DNA of 62,000 nucleotides from Chrysomallon squamiferum (GCA_012295275.1 CM022675.1:5945832-6007831), one strand, 5' to 3'; positions 1 to 13,272 are shown, counted from the stretch's first letter. Notes: generated by a model from the sequence alone, not told the origin. Numbers and translations: made by a program.

Positions 1-1883
<1,883 letters not shown>

Positions 1884-2116
1884 CCGATGCACTGTTGTCA
1901 GAGAAGAATTTTTTTTATAAAAGACTGTGTAAGTTTTTGGTTGATAACTAGAGATTCTATCATACAAGTGTCATTACTGCTATCACCCTTACTACTATTA
2001 CTGCTAATACTGTTATTACTATTACCACGTTTGATACTAATACTACTATTACTACAGCTGTCGATGTTAGTGCTACTACGAAAATGTGTACTATTAATCT
2101 GGTACTGCTACTACTT

Positions 2117-2153
<37 letters not shown>

Positions 2154-2469
2154 TACTTAATCTAGCAGCACTGTACAGAAAAACACAAGAAAAAACACCA
2201 GTGAAATTGAAAACAAAAATGAGAAATTATGAATCAATAATTATTTTAAAATGTAGATGTATATCTATCATAATGCAAGATAGATAAATCTTTTATCTTT
2301 CTTTAAAGCACATACTTATTCACTTCTTATGAATTTTCAGGTAGACGGAAAGAATAAGGAAAAAATCAATAAAGGTTATTGTATGGTATTTATTTATTTA
2401 TTTATTTATTTATTTATTATCATCATCATTATCAATATTATTATAATTATAATTATTATTATTGTTATC

Positions 2470-2550
2470 TTGACATCCATTTGAATAAGGAAAAAAATAT
2501 ATAAAAATAAGGGCGATAATCCTAATTTTTCAAAACTACCTGCATTCAAG
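2470..2550. repeat. Dispersed short repeat, three copies
   Basis: A segment of about 75 bp with the core 'gacat-catttgaa ... gacgataatcctaattt ... aaaattatctg' occurs at 2470-2550, again at 3268-3340, and a third time at about 37710-37785 inside the RhoBTB gene. The copies are diverged but collinear over the whole segment, as expected of fragments of an old interspersed element. I cannot assign a family. Confidence 0.5.
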
Positions 2551-2764
2551 GCTGAAATTCAGAACAGTTTCGCAAGTGATATAATTGTAGATGCAGTAAA
2601 TGAAGATGTGACGTGATCACAGACGAAGACAATTAATTTTGTTTTTATTATCCTTTTTTTTAATTTTTTTTTTTTTTTTTTTTTTTCTTCCTTACTACTA
2701 CTACTACTACAACTACTACTACTAACTACTACTACTACTACTACTGCTACAACTAGAACTACTG

Positions 2765-2806
<42 letters not shown>

Positions 2807-3164
2807 ACACCACTTCTAATACAATAGAAGTACTGATATTACTGCTACAACTAGAACTACTGCTACTACCACTACCACTATTATTTCAACAACTATTACC
2901 ACAACTACAACTTATACTATTAGCACTGAGAGTAACAAAAGCAATAACGAGATAAATGATGATAAAGAAAACAGAAATTATAAATGTCAAGAGGAATTAA
3001 TCATTTGATAATGTACATTTCAATTTATTATAATGCAAGATGGATGATTATAATGCAAGATTTTTAGGTAGACATGATTTGAAAAATTACGAAACATCTA
3101 AAAAATCTTATTTTCAGAATAAGGAGACTGTGTAATGAAACCAACTGAGGAAATAACAACATGA

Positions 3165-3198
<34 letters not shown>

Positions 3199-3793
3199 AA
3201 TAAATAAATAAATAAAAAAATAAAAAATTAGTAAAGATTAGCGCACCCCTTTTTTTTTTCGTTTCTTCGACATACATTTGAAGAAGAACAAGATATCAAT
3301 ACAAAGACGATAATCCAAATCTCACACGATTATCTGTTCCGATGGGGGTGGTGGTGGTGCAATTACTACCATTATTACTACTATCACTACTACTACAAAT
3401 AAAACTACTGCTATTATTCTTTATAACTGATAAAACAGTTATCTGTACATTAATTTAAAAGCTTAAGTCAAAAGAAAATAATGTTTTAGCTTCTTTCACT
3501 CTGCACGTGCAGCCTGTTTCCTAGGGTGCACGAAAATAAGCTGATCCTACAAGTTCACTAATCATCTTTAGTTTATCGTCTATAATTGAAAAAATGAAAT
3601 GGCAACCGATAGACTGTCCACTGACAAGCGATGGAGAATAACTGGAACGAAAAATATCGAAATGTGTTGCTGTGGTCTGTTGAGAAACAGCTAGGGTGTT
3701 ACCGTTGAATATCACCAGACTGGTGAAAACACGAGCTAACGACATCAATGTCCGAAAGATCTATATAAAAAAAAATGTATTTAAAATATAACA

Positions 3794-3842
<49 letters not shown>

Positions 3843-3857
3843 CTGTTCAAGAAAGAA

Positions 3858-3935
<78 letters not shown>

Positions 3936-4040
3936 AACTTGTTGATAACATTTTGCTAAGGATTTTCTATAATAATTCTGAAAAATTGCAAACAAATCAT
4001 TAAAAACTTTTGCTGTCTAATACATACTCGTTACTGCCAG

Positions 4041-4106
<66 letters not shown>

Positions 4107-4174
4107 ACAGATGCACAGAAAAATGAAGAAAGACAAGGGAAGCGATGATTACCCTCGCTTATTGGGCAGCTTGT

Positions 4175-4290
4175 TTTAATGTTGTCTTGATGGCCGAATG
4201 GTAGTGCAGTGCGGGGGAATGGACGTCATACGTTCAAACCGCGTCAGCGACATCTGACGAGTTTGGACTTATACTTAGAATATACATACA
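4175..4290 (+). mobile_element. tRNA-derived SINE (head)
   Basis: The sequence TTGATGGCCGAATGGTAGTGCA resembles a Pol III A box, and 30-40 bases later CGTTCAAACCGCG resembles a B box, as in the head of a tRNA-derived SINE. There is no sign that it folds as a complete functional tRNA. It is followed by an (ACAT)n-like tail at 4280-4335, a common SINE tail type. Confidence 0.55.
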
Positions 4291-5006
4291 TACAAACATA
4301 CAAACATACATACCAACATACATACCTACATTACATACTTAGTAATATAGGTTCTTACGCACATACAAACAAATATATACTTCTTGAAAAGCGTAAATAA
4401 TTACATTCATTTATATATATTACACACATGTGGATATATAGTAATGTGCAGAGGTATATATGTATATATATATATATAAATGTTTGCATATATAATAAAT
4501 GAAGACTAAAAAAATATTTTAAAAAAATAATTAATAATATGAAATCTATAGCAGTACGAAAAGCGCCTAGATGCATAAATGTCAGTTTTATTACTATTAA
4601 GCTGATCAAAGTGATTTTCGAGGCCAGGCTGGTAATAAATGAGCCTTTTGATGAGGTTTGTCAGAAAGAAGAGACAAATACCAGTAGACAGCCACTGAAA
4701 CAGAACAGTTTTAAAACGAAATCGCCGCTGATTTATTGTGAGTGTTTTGTTGTTGTTGTTGTTGTTGTTTTTTTTGTTTTTTATCGGAATGTTTGCCTTT
4801 ACTGAAAACACACAGACATCTCTATGAACACTGACATTTTAAAAAAAAAAACTACGAGCAAAAATTGTTTTAATTCTATGTGTATATATATATGTGTGTG
4901 TATACATTAAAATTTTCACTAATGTATACTCAAATTTATTTATTTATTTAATTTATTATTATTGCTGTTGTTGTTGTTATTATTATTAATATTATTATCA
5001 TTGTTA

Positions 5007-5052
<46 letters not shown>

Positions 5053-5103
5053 TGGTTGTTGTTGCTGCTGTTGTTTTTGTTGATGTTATTAGTATTGCTT
5101 TTA

Positions 5104-5144
<41 letters not shown>

Positions 5145-5180
5145 TGTGCCTGTCTGTGTTTGTCTGTGTGTGTATTTCAG

Positions 5181-6503
5181 GAGATGACTTCAGTGTATAC
5201 AGAAGATTTCAGACACGTGAGTTTGTTGTTTATGGTGTGTTTAATACTGATCAACCCGTCAACAGCCAGTAGGTGTGAAAATAGATGTCTAACCGTCAGC
5301 ACGGTGATGTACAAACTTATGGTCGAGTACAGAAATGAATACTCAAAAGTAGGTACGTACAACGTATGAGTTAAAACTACTCAAAAGTAGGCGCGTGCAA
5401 CGTATTAGTTAATAATACTCAAAAGTAGGTACGTGCAACGTATTATTTGAAAATACTCAAAAGTAGGTACGTCAAACGTATTAGTTAAACATACTCAAAA
5501 GTAGGTACGAGCAACGTATGAGTTAAAAAATACTCAAATGTAGGTACGTGCAAATTATTAGTTAAAAATACTCAAAAGTAGGTACGAGCAACGTATGAGT
5601 TAAAAAATACTCAAAAGTAGGTACGTGCAACGTATTATTTAAAAATACTCAAAAGTAGGTACGTACAACGTATGAGTTAAAAAAATACTCAAAAGTAGGT
5701 ACGAGCAACGTATTAGTTAAAAATACTCAAAAGTAGGTACGAGCAACGTATGAGTTAAAAAATACTCAAAAGTAGGTACGAGCAACGTATTATTTAAAAA
5801 TACTCAAAAGTAGGTACGTACAACGTATGAATTAAAAAAAATACTCAAAAGTAGGTACGAGCAACGTATTATTTAAAAATACTCAAAAGTAGGTACGTAC
5901 AACGTATGAGTTAAAAAATACTCAAAAGTAGGTACGAGCAACGTATTATTTAAAAATACTCAAAAGTAGGTACGTACAACGTATGAATTAAAAAAATACT
6001 CAAAAGTAGGTACGAGCAACGTATTATTTAAAAATACTCAAAAGTAGGTACGTACAACGTATGAGTTAAAAAAATACTCAAAAGTAGGTACGAGCAACGT
6101 ATTATTTAAAAATACTCAAAAGTAGGTACATACAGCATATTAGTTAAAATACTCAAAAGAAGGTACGAGCAACGCATTAGTTAAAAATACTCAAAAGTAG
6201 GCGCGTGCAACGTATTAGTTAAAAATGCTCAAAAGTAGGTACATACAGCATATTAGTTAAAATATTCAAAAGTAGGTACGTACAACGTATGAGTTAAAAA
6301 AATACTCAAAAGTAGGTACGAGCAACGTATTAGTTAAAAACTTAGCAGAATGAAGTACCCGAGGACTTGACTTTAAACAGATAATCAGATATACGTACAG
6401 AGGGACGAAGAAGAGCACGTAAAGAATGAAACAGAAACAGACTGACATACAGATGAAACGAAACGTATTGGGGAACTGACAAGAAGACTTGGATGAGGGG
6501 CAG

Positions 6504-6580
<77 letters not shown>

Positions 6581-6830
6581 CTGTTATAAATATATATCTA
6601 CAAACCTGTAGGGTATAGGATATTTTATGAGGAAATTGATTTGACTGACCAATCGGGCCATTGACAGCATCACTTTCACTGTCACCCGACTGAATTTCGT
6701 TTTTTACTTAAACTGCACTTAAAAAAACATGTTACATAAAAATTGTAACGGCAATACAAAGGAAGGACCAGGAACGTGTTTTATTTTATTTGTTTATACT
6801 TTGTATTTAAATTATTATTATTATTAATAC

Positions 6831-6890
<60 letters not shown>

Positions 6891-7734
6891 GTTGTCAAGG
6901 GACCCACACAATCAAACATCTGCAATGTTTTACCTAGGCTCCATATTGGAATTATAAAGTGTTTTTAATGGCTGAAATGATTAACAGTAAATTGTTTTGT
7001 TTACAGGTGACCTGTCAAGAGTTCAGTTAATTTGAACTTCCCACAACAATAACACGTGTAGAGGCAATGATAGTTTTTGTCGACCTCATTTGCAGTGATT
7101 AATTGTTAATGTAGACTCGATATATTCCAGTAAATTATAAAGTAAAAACGTCATGGCCATATCACGGACATGGCCGAGGTTTACCGATTGAACCTACGAA
7201 TACGTTTATGTGGGCGAAGTTTTCCGAATTCAGTGGTACCTGTCTTTTACAGCCCCCGAGATAAACGGCCACCTGCGATTTACGGACACTTTAGTTTTTT
7301 CAGTGGATATGTCCCTTAGATCAGCGGACACTTACTGATCACGTAAGAGGACTGCATTTTTGTTATTATTGTCCTACTGCTGAAGCAGACACACACCGAT
7401 TTTGATTCTTTTCTCCAAAATAAAGAATTGTATTGTTGTACGCCATCTTTATCGATATTTATTGGTACATAATTTTGATAAGTGAATCATTCAAGATCAT
7501 TCTAAGCAGATTAATATCTCGTAAAAACCGCGGACTTTAGAGGTGGATTTGGGTTTCAGACGCAATATTGTGTAAAACATATACTTATGCCTGTAATGAG
7601 TTCTAACGTCATAACGTGCAAAACAGGTTTCATTTACATCGATAAATGAACTCGATTAGTTTGCAATTGTGTTTGAAGAGAAAGCCATGAAACTTGCTGC
7701 AAATGGTGGACATGAAAAAAAAAATTGTGAATAC

Positions 7735-7769
<35 letters not shown>

Positions 7770-8300
7770 ATAATCAATTTCTGTAACTTTTGACCCTCTG
7801 AAGAGAGGACACCTGCGATGTTCGGACACTTTTGTTCGGTCCCACATGAGTACCAAAAAGACACTGTACTTTCAGACTGTTCCATAAACAGGGTAAAGTG
7901 GCTACTATTGTGTCCTACATGAGTTTAGTTGAACAGATACTAAAAGGAACCAGCAGAAAACAATGAATAAAAATATAAGTTCCCAGTCTCTTTCAAACAT
8001 TAGTTTTTAATTCAATACGCGGAAATATTCGGTCGTCAAGGTGGCAGGACGAGTTAAAATTTTGACCATAAAATATTATAAATAAACACATGCATAGACA
8101 AACAGACTATTATTAAAACAGATAACTATATAGATAGCCAGAGTGAAAGAGGCAGACAGGTATATAGATTTGCTGTTAGAGAGATACGTATATTAAAAAG
8201 CAGGTAGAGATATAGATAGATAGACAGATAGGTGTGTAGTAGGTGGGTAGTCACACAGACAGATAAACTAAGACATTTATGATTTCATTCTTGTTTTTTG

Positions 8301-8345
<45 letters not shown>

Positions 8346-8492
8346 TATTTTTATTTTTCTTTTCTTAATTTCTTCTATTATTATGAATAAAATTAGAAAA
8401 TGTATAGCTAGTAACATCAGTTTGACTTACAGAGTCTAAACAGAAAGCAAACAGTAAATTTTATTTTATTTTATTATTTTTTTATTTTATTT

Positions 8493-8531
<39 letters not shown>

Positions 8532-8725
8532 ATGTATGTGTGTCTGACTGTTTATTTCCTCTTGCAGTTCACTCGTTCGAAACGTTTATAGTATCGAAAC
8601 TGGCGGGAATGGAAACGGATCCTAGGTTGTCAAAAACCTCAAAGAATTGGAAAACGCTGTATCCGTATACATCGCTTGTGTCTGGGCGTGTGCAAATGGT
8701 AATGAAGACTGGAAACCGAAGATAG
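5181..8725 (+). CDS. Small secreted peptide precursor, copy B, two exons
   Basis: CDS join(5184..5352, 8568..8725), 108 residues. Exon 1 follows an acceptor (tatttcag at 5173-5180), so there is probably an upstream 5' UTR exon. It begins MTSVYTEDF and enters a signal peptide (VSLLFMVCLILINPSTAS), followed by a C-x3-C pair. The donor is GTAG|GTACGT. The choice at 5352 is fixed by phase: the alternative GT at 5349 would hit a stop after exon 2 codon 7. Exon 2 follows ttgcag and ends in a basic tail and TAG, with AATAAA signals at about 8735 and 8752. The family is unrecognised; copy A upstream is its nearest relative, but the two second exons look unrelated. The 3.2-kb intron is filled by a minisatellite that copies this gene's splice donor. 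Confidence 0.6.
5341..6345. repeat. About 38-bp minisatellite seeded on the exon 1 splice donor of copy B
   Basis: About 26 tandem units of 36-40 bp with the consensus TACTCAAAAGTAGGTACG, then KRCAACGTATKARTTAAAAA. The first unit begins inside exon 1: its TACTCAAAAGTAG are the last coding bases and GTACGT is the functional donor. Every following unit therefore carries a copy of the exon end plus a 5' splice site. Units alternate in type (acgagcaacgtattattt / acgtacaacgtatgagtt), which indicates amplification of two-unit blocks. No spacers exist, so this is not a CRISPR array. Confidence 0.9.
6346..7000. repeat. Intron sequence with GA and ATT arrays
   Basis: A GA run lies at about 6506-6577 and a pure ATT array at about 6812-6889. 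The rest is unique AT-rich intron sequence with no recognisable gene. Confidence 0.8.
7140..7860. mobile_element. Degraded pogo/Tigger-like non-autonomous DNA transposon
   Basis: Sequence typical of pogo/Tigger element ends appears twice in the same orientation: CACCTGCGATTTACGGACAC at about 7270 and CACCTGCGATGTTCGGACAC at about 7810, the latter followed by TTTTGTTCGGTCCCACATG. Further 'cggacact' and 'gtcctactgctg' motifs lie between them. No transposase frame remains, and a poly-A run at 7738-7767 interrupts the block. The family call rests on recalled resemblance of the 'gaggacacct..cggacacttt..ggtccc' ends; an exact terminus and TA duplication were not found. Confidence 0.45.
8300..8530. 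repeat. ATT and GT microsatellites before exon 2 of copy B
   Basis: An ATT array at 8302-8345 is followed by TTTTA repeats (8460-8494) and a GT run (8495-8527) that ends about 40 bp before the splice acceptor at 8567. Confidence 0.85.
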
Positions 8726-8809
8726 CTACCGAAAATAAAACTGTTATAACAGAATAAAGAGTTCTGTAAGAAATACGTAAGTCTGTTAATTCACAGAGAC
8801 GCTGTACTT

Positions 8810-9190
8810 TATTACTACTACAGATAGTGTACTTGAAGTAACATTACTACTAGCAGAGATAGTGTACTTGAAGTAGCATTACAACTTGCAGAGTTAGTGT
8901 TCTTGAAGTAACATATTACAACCAGAGTTACTGTTCTTGAAGTAACATTACTACTGCCAAAGTCAGTGTACTTGAAGTAACATTACTACTGCCAGAGTTA
9001 GTATACTTGAAGTAACATTACTACTACAGACAGTGTAGTTGAAGTATTATTGCTACTACTACAGACAGTGTACCTGAAGTAACATTACTACTAAGAAAGA
9101 TAGTGTAGTTGAAGTAGCATTACTAATATACTGGCAGGGTGTTTGAAGTAACATTACTACTACTAGAAATAACGTACTTGAAGAATCAGG
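8810..9190. repeat. Degenerate 34-46 bp minisatellite
   Basis: About ten imperfect units of the type 'agtgtacttgaagtaacattactactNNcagaga'. Unit lengths vary and the final units near 9120-9190 are strongly diverged, so the array is old. No coding capacity. Confidence 0.8.
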
Positions 9191-9773
9191 GTTAGAGTAA
9201 CGGGTTTCAAGTCTGAGAAAGACTGAATAATGTGACCCTCTTGATCCAGTATGTCCAGATAATTACCTCTAAACCCTTCAGTGCAGACTGCCAGACGGTT
9301 GGTTTCCTGGTAACATAAAAATAAATCTGTACCTTCATTTTGTTTATTATTATTTTTATCCTCTTTTTTTTTTCTTCTTTTTTTCAGTTTTCACTATTTT
9401 TCTCAGATGTAAAATTTCACCTTCAGGTTGTAAATACAAATTTTGATGTTTAATGGCAAAGTGACAAAATCAACTGGTGGTCTTTTAACTTTATGTTCAC
9501 TGAGAAATTCTGACTCTTCAACGCGAAACATTTCACAGAATTTTAATAAAATCATTTAAAATGATTATAGTTTGATTTTCTTTTTCTAAAACCAGAAATG
9601 AATCTGACTTTTCTAGATCCTTTTTAGTTAATTTCAATATATCTGTCTGACTGTCTGTCTGTAAACCGCGGCATCTGTCTGTGTGTGTTTTTATTAATTG
9701 CAATTTCCACTTTTGTGTTTGTATTTTTATGTTCTATATTTGAATTTCAACAACCTGAATTTCAACATGCTTT

Positions 9774-9799
<26 letters not shown>

Positions 9800-9805
<6 letters not shown>

Positions 9806-10107
9806 GCTGTTTAATAAATTTTGAAATGTTTTTCTCGAATTCATCAGATGAGAAATGAACTGAAAGATATTCTCCAATGTTGATCAGTTCCCTACCAACA
9901 GTAATCGCATCTCCATGTTTATTAAAACTGTCTGGAATTTATCTTTCAATATTTTCTTTTGAATTTTCAAGTTGTATTTTTAATTTCTTCTCTTCTACTT
10001 AGACTGATTGTGTTAACTCCTCCATCTTTCTTTCTATCTCCTGGGCTTACCTGTCTGCAGTGACGTTCAAGTCTCTGCGAATTCTTTCTGCTTCAGACTC
10101 CATATTT
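9800..10107 (-). pseudogene. Degraded coding relic with three in-frame TAA codons
   Basis: Read on the minus strand from ATG at about 10105, the frame MESEAERIRRDLNVTADR continues for roughly 100 codons to a poly-Gln run encoded by the CAA array at 9776-9806. It is interrupted only by three TAA codons, with no frameshift. Composition is that of a charged, probably helical protein (for example EEKKLKIQLENSKENIE), followed by a more ordinary region (GDAITVGRELINIGEYLSVHF). All three stops could derive from CAA or CAG. I do not recognise the family; it is likely an inactive TE or gene fragment. Confidence 0.4.
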
Positions 10108-10516
10108 TGTGTTACAATAACAATTAAAGACTACAGAATCTGGCTGATTGGTTTTAGGGTTTAGGTTTGAAGATGAATATCGAAAGTCAAAATATACGTA
10201 TTTATATTAATTTGTAATTACTTTAACTAGTAGTAGTAACAGTAATAATAATAGCAATAATAATAACTTTTAAAGTTTAAATTTTAGCTTTATTGATAAT
10301 AATTTATTTTAGCTGACTTTATTTGTAAGATTTCGCTGTCGTGTCATGCTTGATGTTCATATGGCCCTAAGGTCTGTTCTTCTCAGGTTTTCTGTTGTTG
10401 TTGTTGTTTTTTTTCAACCCTTTACAGCTGATTCTCATCTTTTTTAAGAACGAAATGAAAATTTCTTCCAGCTGATCTCTGTTATCCAAAACAAGCACAG
10501 GTGGTCAAGAAGAATA

Positions 10517-10561
<45 letters not shown>

Positions 10562-10565
10562 CTAC

Positions 10566-10895
10566 ATGTTTTTTCCAAACAAGACTCAAGCTATGTATGC
10601 GTCAGTAATTCAAGTGTTGAATACCGAAGCGGAAAGAAATAGTTTCAACCTGGATCCACAGTTTATTTTACAGTTCGACTTTGAGAAGGCTGTCGTCACA
10701 GTAATGTTCGGACGGGTCCACAACCGGGGATGTTTTTTCCACTACGTTCAAGCTGTTTGGAGAGAGATTCGGCAAACCTGTCTGATTCTAGAGAGTCAAG
10801 GAAACGCGGCTTTCTACGGTTTTTCAGTTAGAGCCGAGGTCTCCCAATTATCCACACAGCCTAATAGTCTGTTATATAATTCCCACTTTATCTAA
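10566..10895 (+). mobile_element. MULE-type transposase fragment
   Basis: A 109-residue open frame. The block NKTQAMYASVIQVL, the motif LQFDFEKAVV, and GCFFHYVQAVWREIRQ follow the order seen in Mutator-like (MULE) DDE transposases: a lone acidic 'DFE.A' followed 20-30 residues later by 'GC.FH..Qa.wr'. The frame ends soon after the LILE region. No upstream zinc finger (FLYWCH) or first catalytic Asp is visible nearby, so this is a truncated relic. An ATT array (10517-10560) abuts its 5' end. Confidence 0.65.
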
Positions 10896-10899
10896 TCAT

Positions 10900-11038
10900 T
10901 ATTTAATCGCTTAATGAATTTTTTTAGATTAAATGAGAAGATACCTTCCAAATAAGATAGGTGTAATAAAGTACAATAACTTATCCTTTCCTGAAAAAAA
11001 AATTCTAATGATATACGGAAAGTTGTTTACTGAAACAA

Positions 11039-11075
<37 letters not shown>

Positions 11076-11590
11076 ATTAAAAAAAATAGAAAGTAGATAA
11101 AAGTTCAGAGAAATATGTTTATTATAATTCTGTTGTTTCTAAACAAACATTGAAAACTTTTATCCACCTTTCACAATTTTATAGCAAACTAAAGAAAATG
11201 AAACAAAACGAAAACAAAGCATAAAATAATCAGAGAAAAGAAAATTTTGTTAATGGTAAAAATATTTCAGTATTTCTATTTAACATATGACTGCTAACTT
11301 TTATCTTCTACACTCCATAAGAGAAGCCATTTCCCCTGAAAATTAAAAAATACATATATTAAATCAATCAATAAATCAATCAATCAATCAATCAAACACA
11401 CAAACAAACAAACAAACAAACAAACAAACAAACAAACAAACAAACAAACTAACAAACTAAACAAATATACGAATAAATAAATTAATTAATGAACTAAAAA
11501 AAAAAAAAAAAGCAAATAAAATAAAAGTAACGCTAAGATTTAAGGATGATAAAAAATAAATAAATAAATAAATAAAAGAATAAAGTTGTA
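10900..11590. repeat. AT-rich intergenic sequence with poly-A and CAAA arrays
   Basis: Contains a poly-A run (11039-11072), a (CAAA)n array (11395-11455), and short ATCA and AAAT runs. I see no gene. Confidence 0.8.
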
Positions 11591-11591
11591 T

Positions 11592-11971
11592 TTACATTAT
11601 CTGTGAATTCTGGTAACAAGAACACTGCCCACTTCCGCCACACAGCGCCATCTCTCCGGATTTACAGCAGCCGGAAGAACGACAATCCCGATAGGACGTA
11701 CACTGGGTACAGCTGGATGTTACCATGCCAACAGCTTTGAAACCAATAGAACAGGTAAAAGAATTAATGTCATTATTATTATTATTTATTATAATTATTA
11801 TTATTATATAAAGAGGCACGGATAGATAAATATATGATTTTGTATGTGTGTGTGTGTGTGTATGTGTGTGTTTGTTTGGACAGATAGATGGATAGACAGA
11901 TAATAGATAGACAAATATTACAAAACGAAAGATGATGTCGGATGTATATACCACATATAGTACATATAAAG

Positions 11972-12012
<41 letters not shown>

Positions 12013-12862
12013 CACACACACAGACACACATATCAGGTGCGGATAATGGCAGGGGGTCCCAGTTGCAAAACAATACTCAGCTTGTTCGTGCTGCAGACGC
12101 TGATAATACATCTCATCGCCCAGACGGTGTTCAAGGCTTGTCAGGTGCTGTGGAAGTTTGACTTTCTTCAGCCGAAGAAGAATCGCATCTTTGGTGCGTT
12201 AAGCGGGGAACAGAAATGATAAATCAAGCTGTGACAGTGCCTAGAACAACTGTTACCTCAGACTGTTTACCCCCTGACTCCACATCAAGCTGTGACAGTG
12301 CCTAGAACAACTGTTACCTCAGACTGTTTACCCCCTGACTCCACATCAAGCTGTGACAGTGCCTAGAACAACTGTTACCCCAGACTGTTTACCCCCTGAC
12401 TCCACATCAAGCTGTGACAGTGCCTAGAACAACTGTTACCTCAGACTGTTTACCCCCTGACTCCAGATCAAGCTGTGACAGTGCCTAGAACAACTGTTAC
12501 CTCAGACTGTTTACCCCCTGACTCCACATCAAGCTGTGACAGTGCCTAGAACAACTGTTACCTCAGACTGTTTACCCCCTGACTCCACATCAAGCTGTGA
12601 CAGTGCCTAGAACAACTGTTACCTCAGATTGTTTACCCCCTGACTCCACATCAAGTTGAATGTGAAAGAAGCATCAATGCAGTCAGTATCTGAAAATCTA
12701 GCCGTTCACAGAGACATTGAAGCTGATGTGACTGCGGTCCTTGATTCCTTCACTTTGGAACTGAGGTGAGGAATCACACGACTGCAGTCAAACGTCCTGC
12801 TTACGTCTCAGTGAAGACAAGTAACTATTTTAAACGGCACTGATGTACGCATCAGTTTGAAA

Positions 12863-12916
<54 letters not shown>

Positions 12917-12978
12917 GTACCTTATAAAATACGTACGTATACGTACGTACATAAATACATTCATTTACGTATATTCAA

Positions 12979-13017
<39 letters not shown>

Positions 13018-13272
13018 TTGTAGTAGTAGTAGTAGTAATTAATAGCAGTAGTAACTGTAGTAGCATTTGAAGTAGTAGTACTAATATTTGCTGTTTTGTC
13101 GTTCTTATAACAGTATTTAATTGTCATGTGAAAGCGAGAAGTAAAATAATATAAATGTTTTATATGTTGCAAGCTGATGGTTATGTTGTTTAACTGTTTT
13201 CACTATCAAAATAAAATACTTACCACAGCTCAAAGCGAGGAAAACGAACACGGCAGACAATCCCTTCATCAT
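11592..13272 (-). CDS. Secreted eight-cysteine peptide, two exons
   Basis: Minus strand, CDS join(13224..13272, 11592..11734). Exon 1 encodes the signal peptide MMKGLSAVFVFLALSC and ends at a consensus donor (G|GTAAGT, phase 1). Exon 2 starts after a pyrimidine-rich tract and ttcaaag, restores phase, and ends at TAA. The mature part has eight cysteines spaced C-x2-C-x5-C-x4-CC-x7-C-x5-C-x-C. The DC...CC arrangement recalls colipase/AVIT-like and other disulfide-rich secreted peptides; which, if any, cannot be settled by eye. Possible roles are hormone-like, antimicrobial or toxin-like; none is shown. A TATA-type element (about 13310-13320) lies about 40 bp upstream of the ATG. The intron contains the 61-bp minisatellite and the coding-like fragment at 12046-12767. 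Confidence 0.65.
11970..12010. repeat. (CA)n microsatellite
   Basis: A run of about 40 bp of CA, with GT-rich sequence at 11845-11875 nearby, all within the intron of the eight-cysteine gene. Confidence 0.9.
12046..12767 (+). pseudogene. Coding-like fragment interrupted by a minisatellite
   Basis: 12046-12219 is an open frame of 57 codons (MAGGPSCKTILSLF...) with GC well above its surroundings. After the 61-bp array, a second coding-like frame (starting KLNVKEASMQSVSENLAVHR at about 12650) runs open to a good donor, CTGAG|GTGAGG at about 12767. The intervening 61-bp units are not a multiple of three and destroy the frame. I read this as a fragment of an unidentified gene or retroelement expanded by tandem duplication. 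Orientation and identity are uncertain. Confidence 0.3.
12222..12655. repeat. 61-bp minisatellite, seven near-identical units
   Basis: Seven head-to-tail copies of a 61-bp unit containing 'caagctgtgacagtgcctag', 'aacaactgttacctcagact' and 'gtttaccccctgactccaca'. Only isolated point differences occur (for example tacctcag/taccccag), so the array is young. There are no unique spacers. Confidence 0.95.
12865..13045. repeat. CT, AT and GTA arrays
   Basis: (CT)n at 12865-12915, (TA)n at 12980-13013, and (GTA)n at 13016-13036, in the intron of the eight-cysteine gene. Confidence 0.9.

Larger units (their letters stand above)
1884..5180. repeat. Simple-repeat-rich interval between the two small-peptide genes
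   Basis: Mostly triplet and homopolymer arrays: CTA/ACT repeats at 1970-2155 and 2695-2900, TTTA at 2388-2418, poly-T at 2658-2686, poly-A at 3166-3197, AAT at 3798-3840, GA at 3861-3933, CA at 4044-4103 and ATT at 4970-5145. The many small open frames inside have extreme composition (poly-Val, poly-Ser, poly-Tyr) and are not genes. 3490-3770 is of more normal composition; I could not assign a gene to it. Confidence 0.75.

Noticed and set aside
2559-2813. Poly-Val/poly-Ser minus-strand frame
   Set aside because: Encoded by the CTA/ACT triplet array and poly-T; no complex sequence.
3490-3760. Possible third paralogous exon of the small-peptide family, or minus-strand 75-codon gene
   Set aside because: The plus strand gives 'LFPRVHENK' after a CAG, faintly like copy B exon 2, but with an early stop and no convincing alignment. 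The minus frame has no recognisable feature.
5341-6345. CRISPR-like array
   Set aside because: Units are contiguous with no unique spacers, and the context is a eukaryotic intron.
12222-12655. CRISPR-like array
   Set aside because: Perfect head-to-tail 61-bp units without spacers: a minisatellite.
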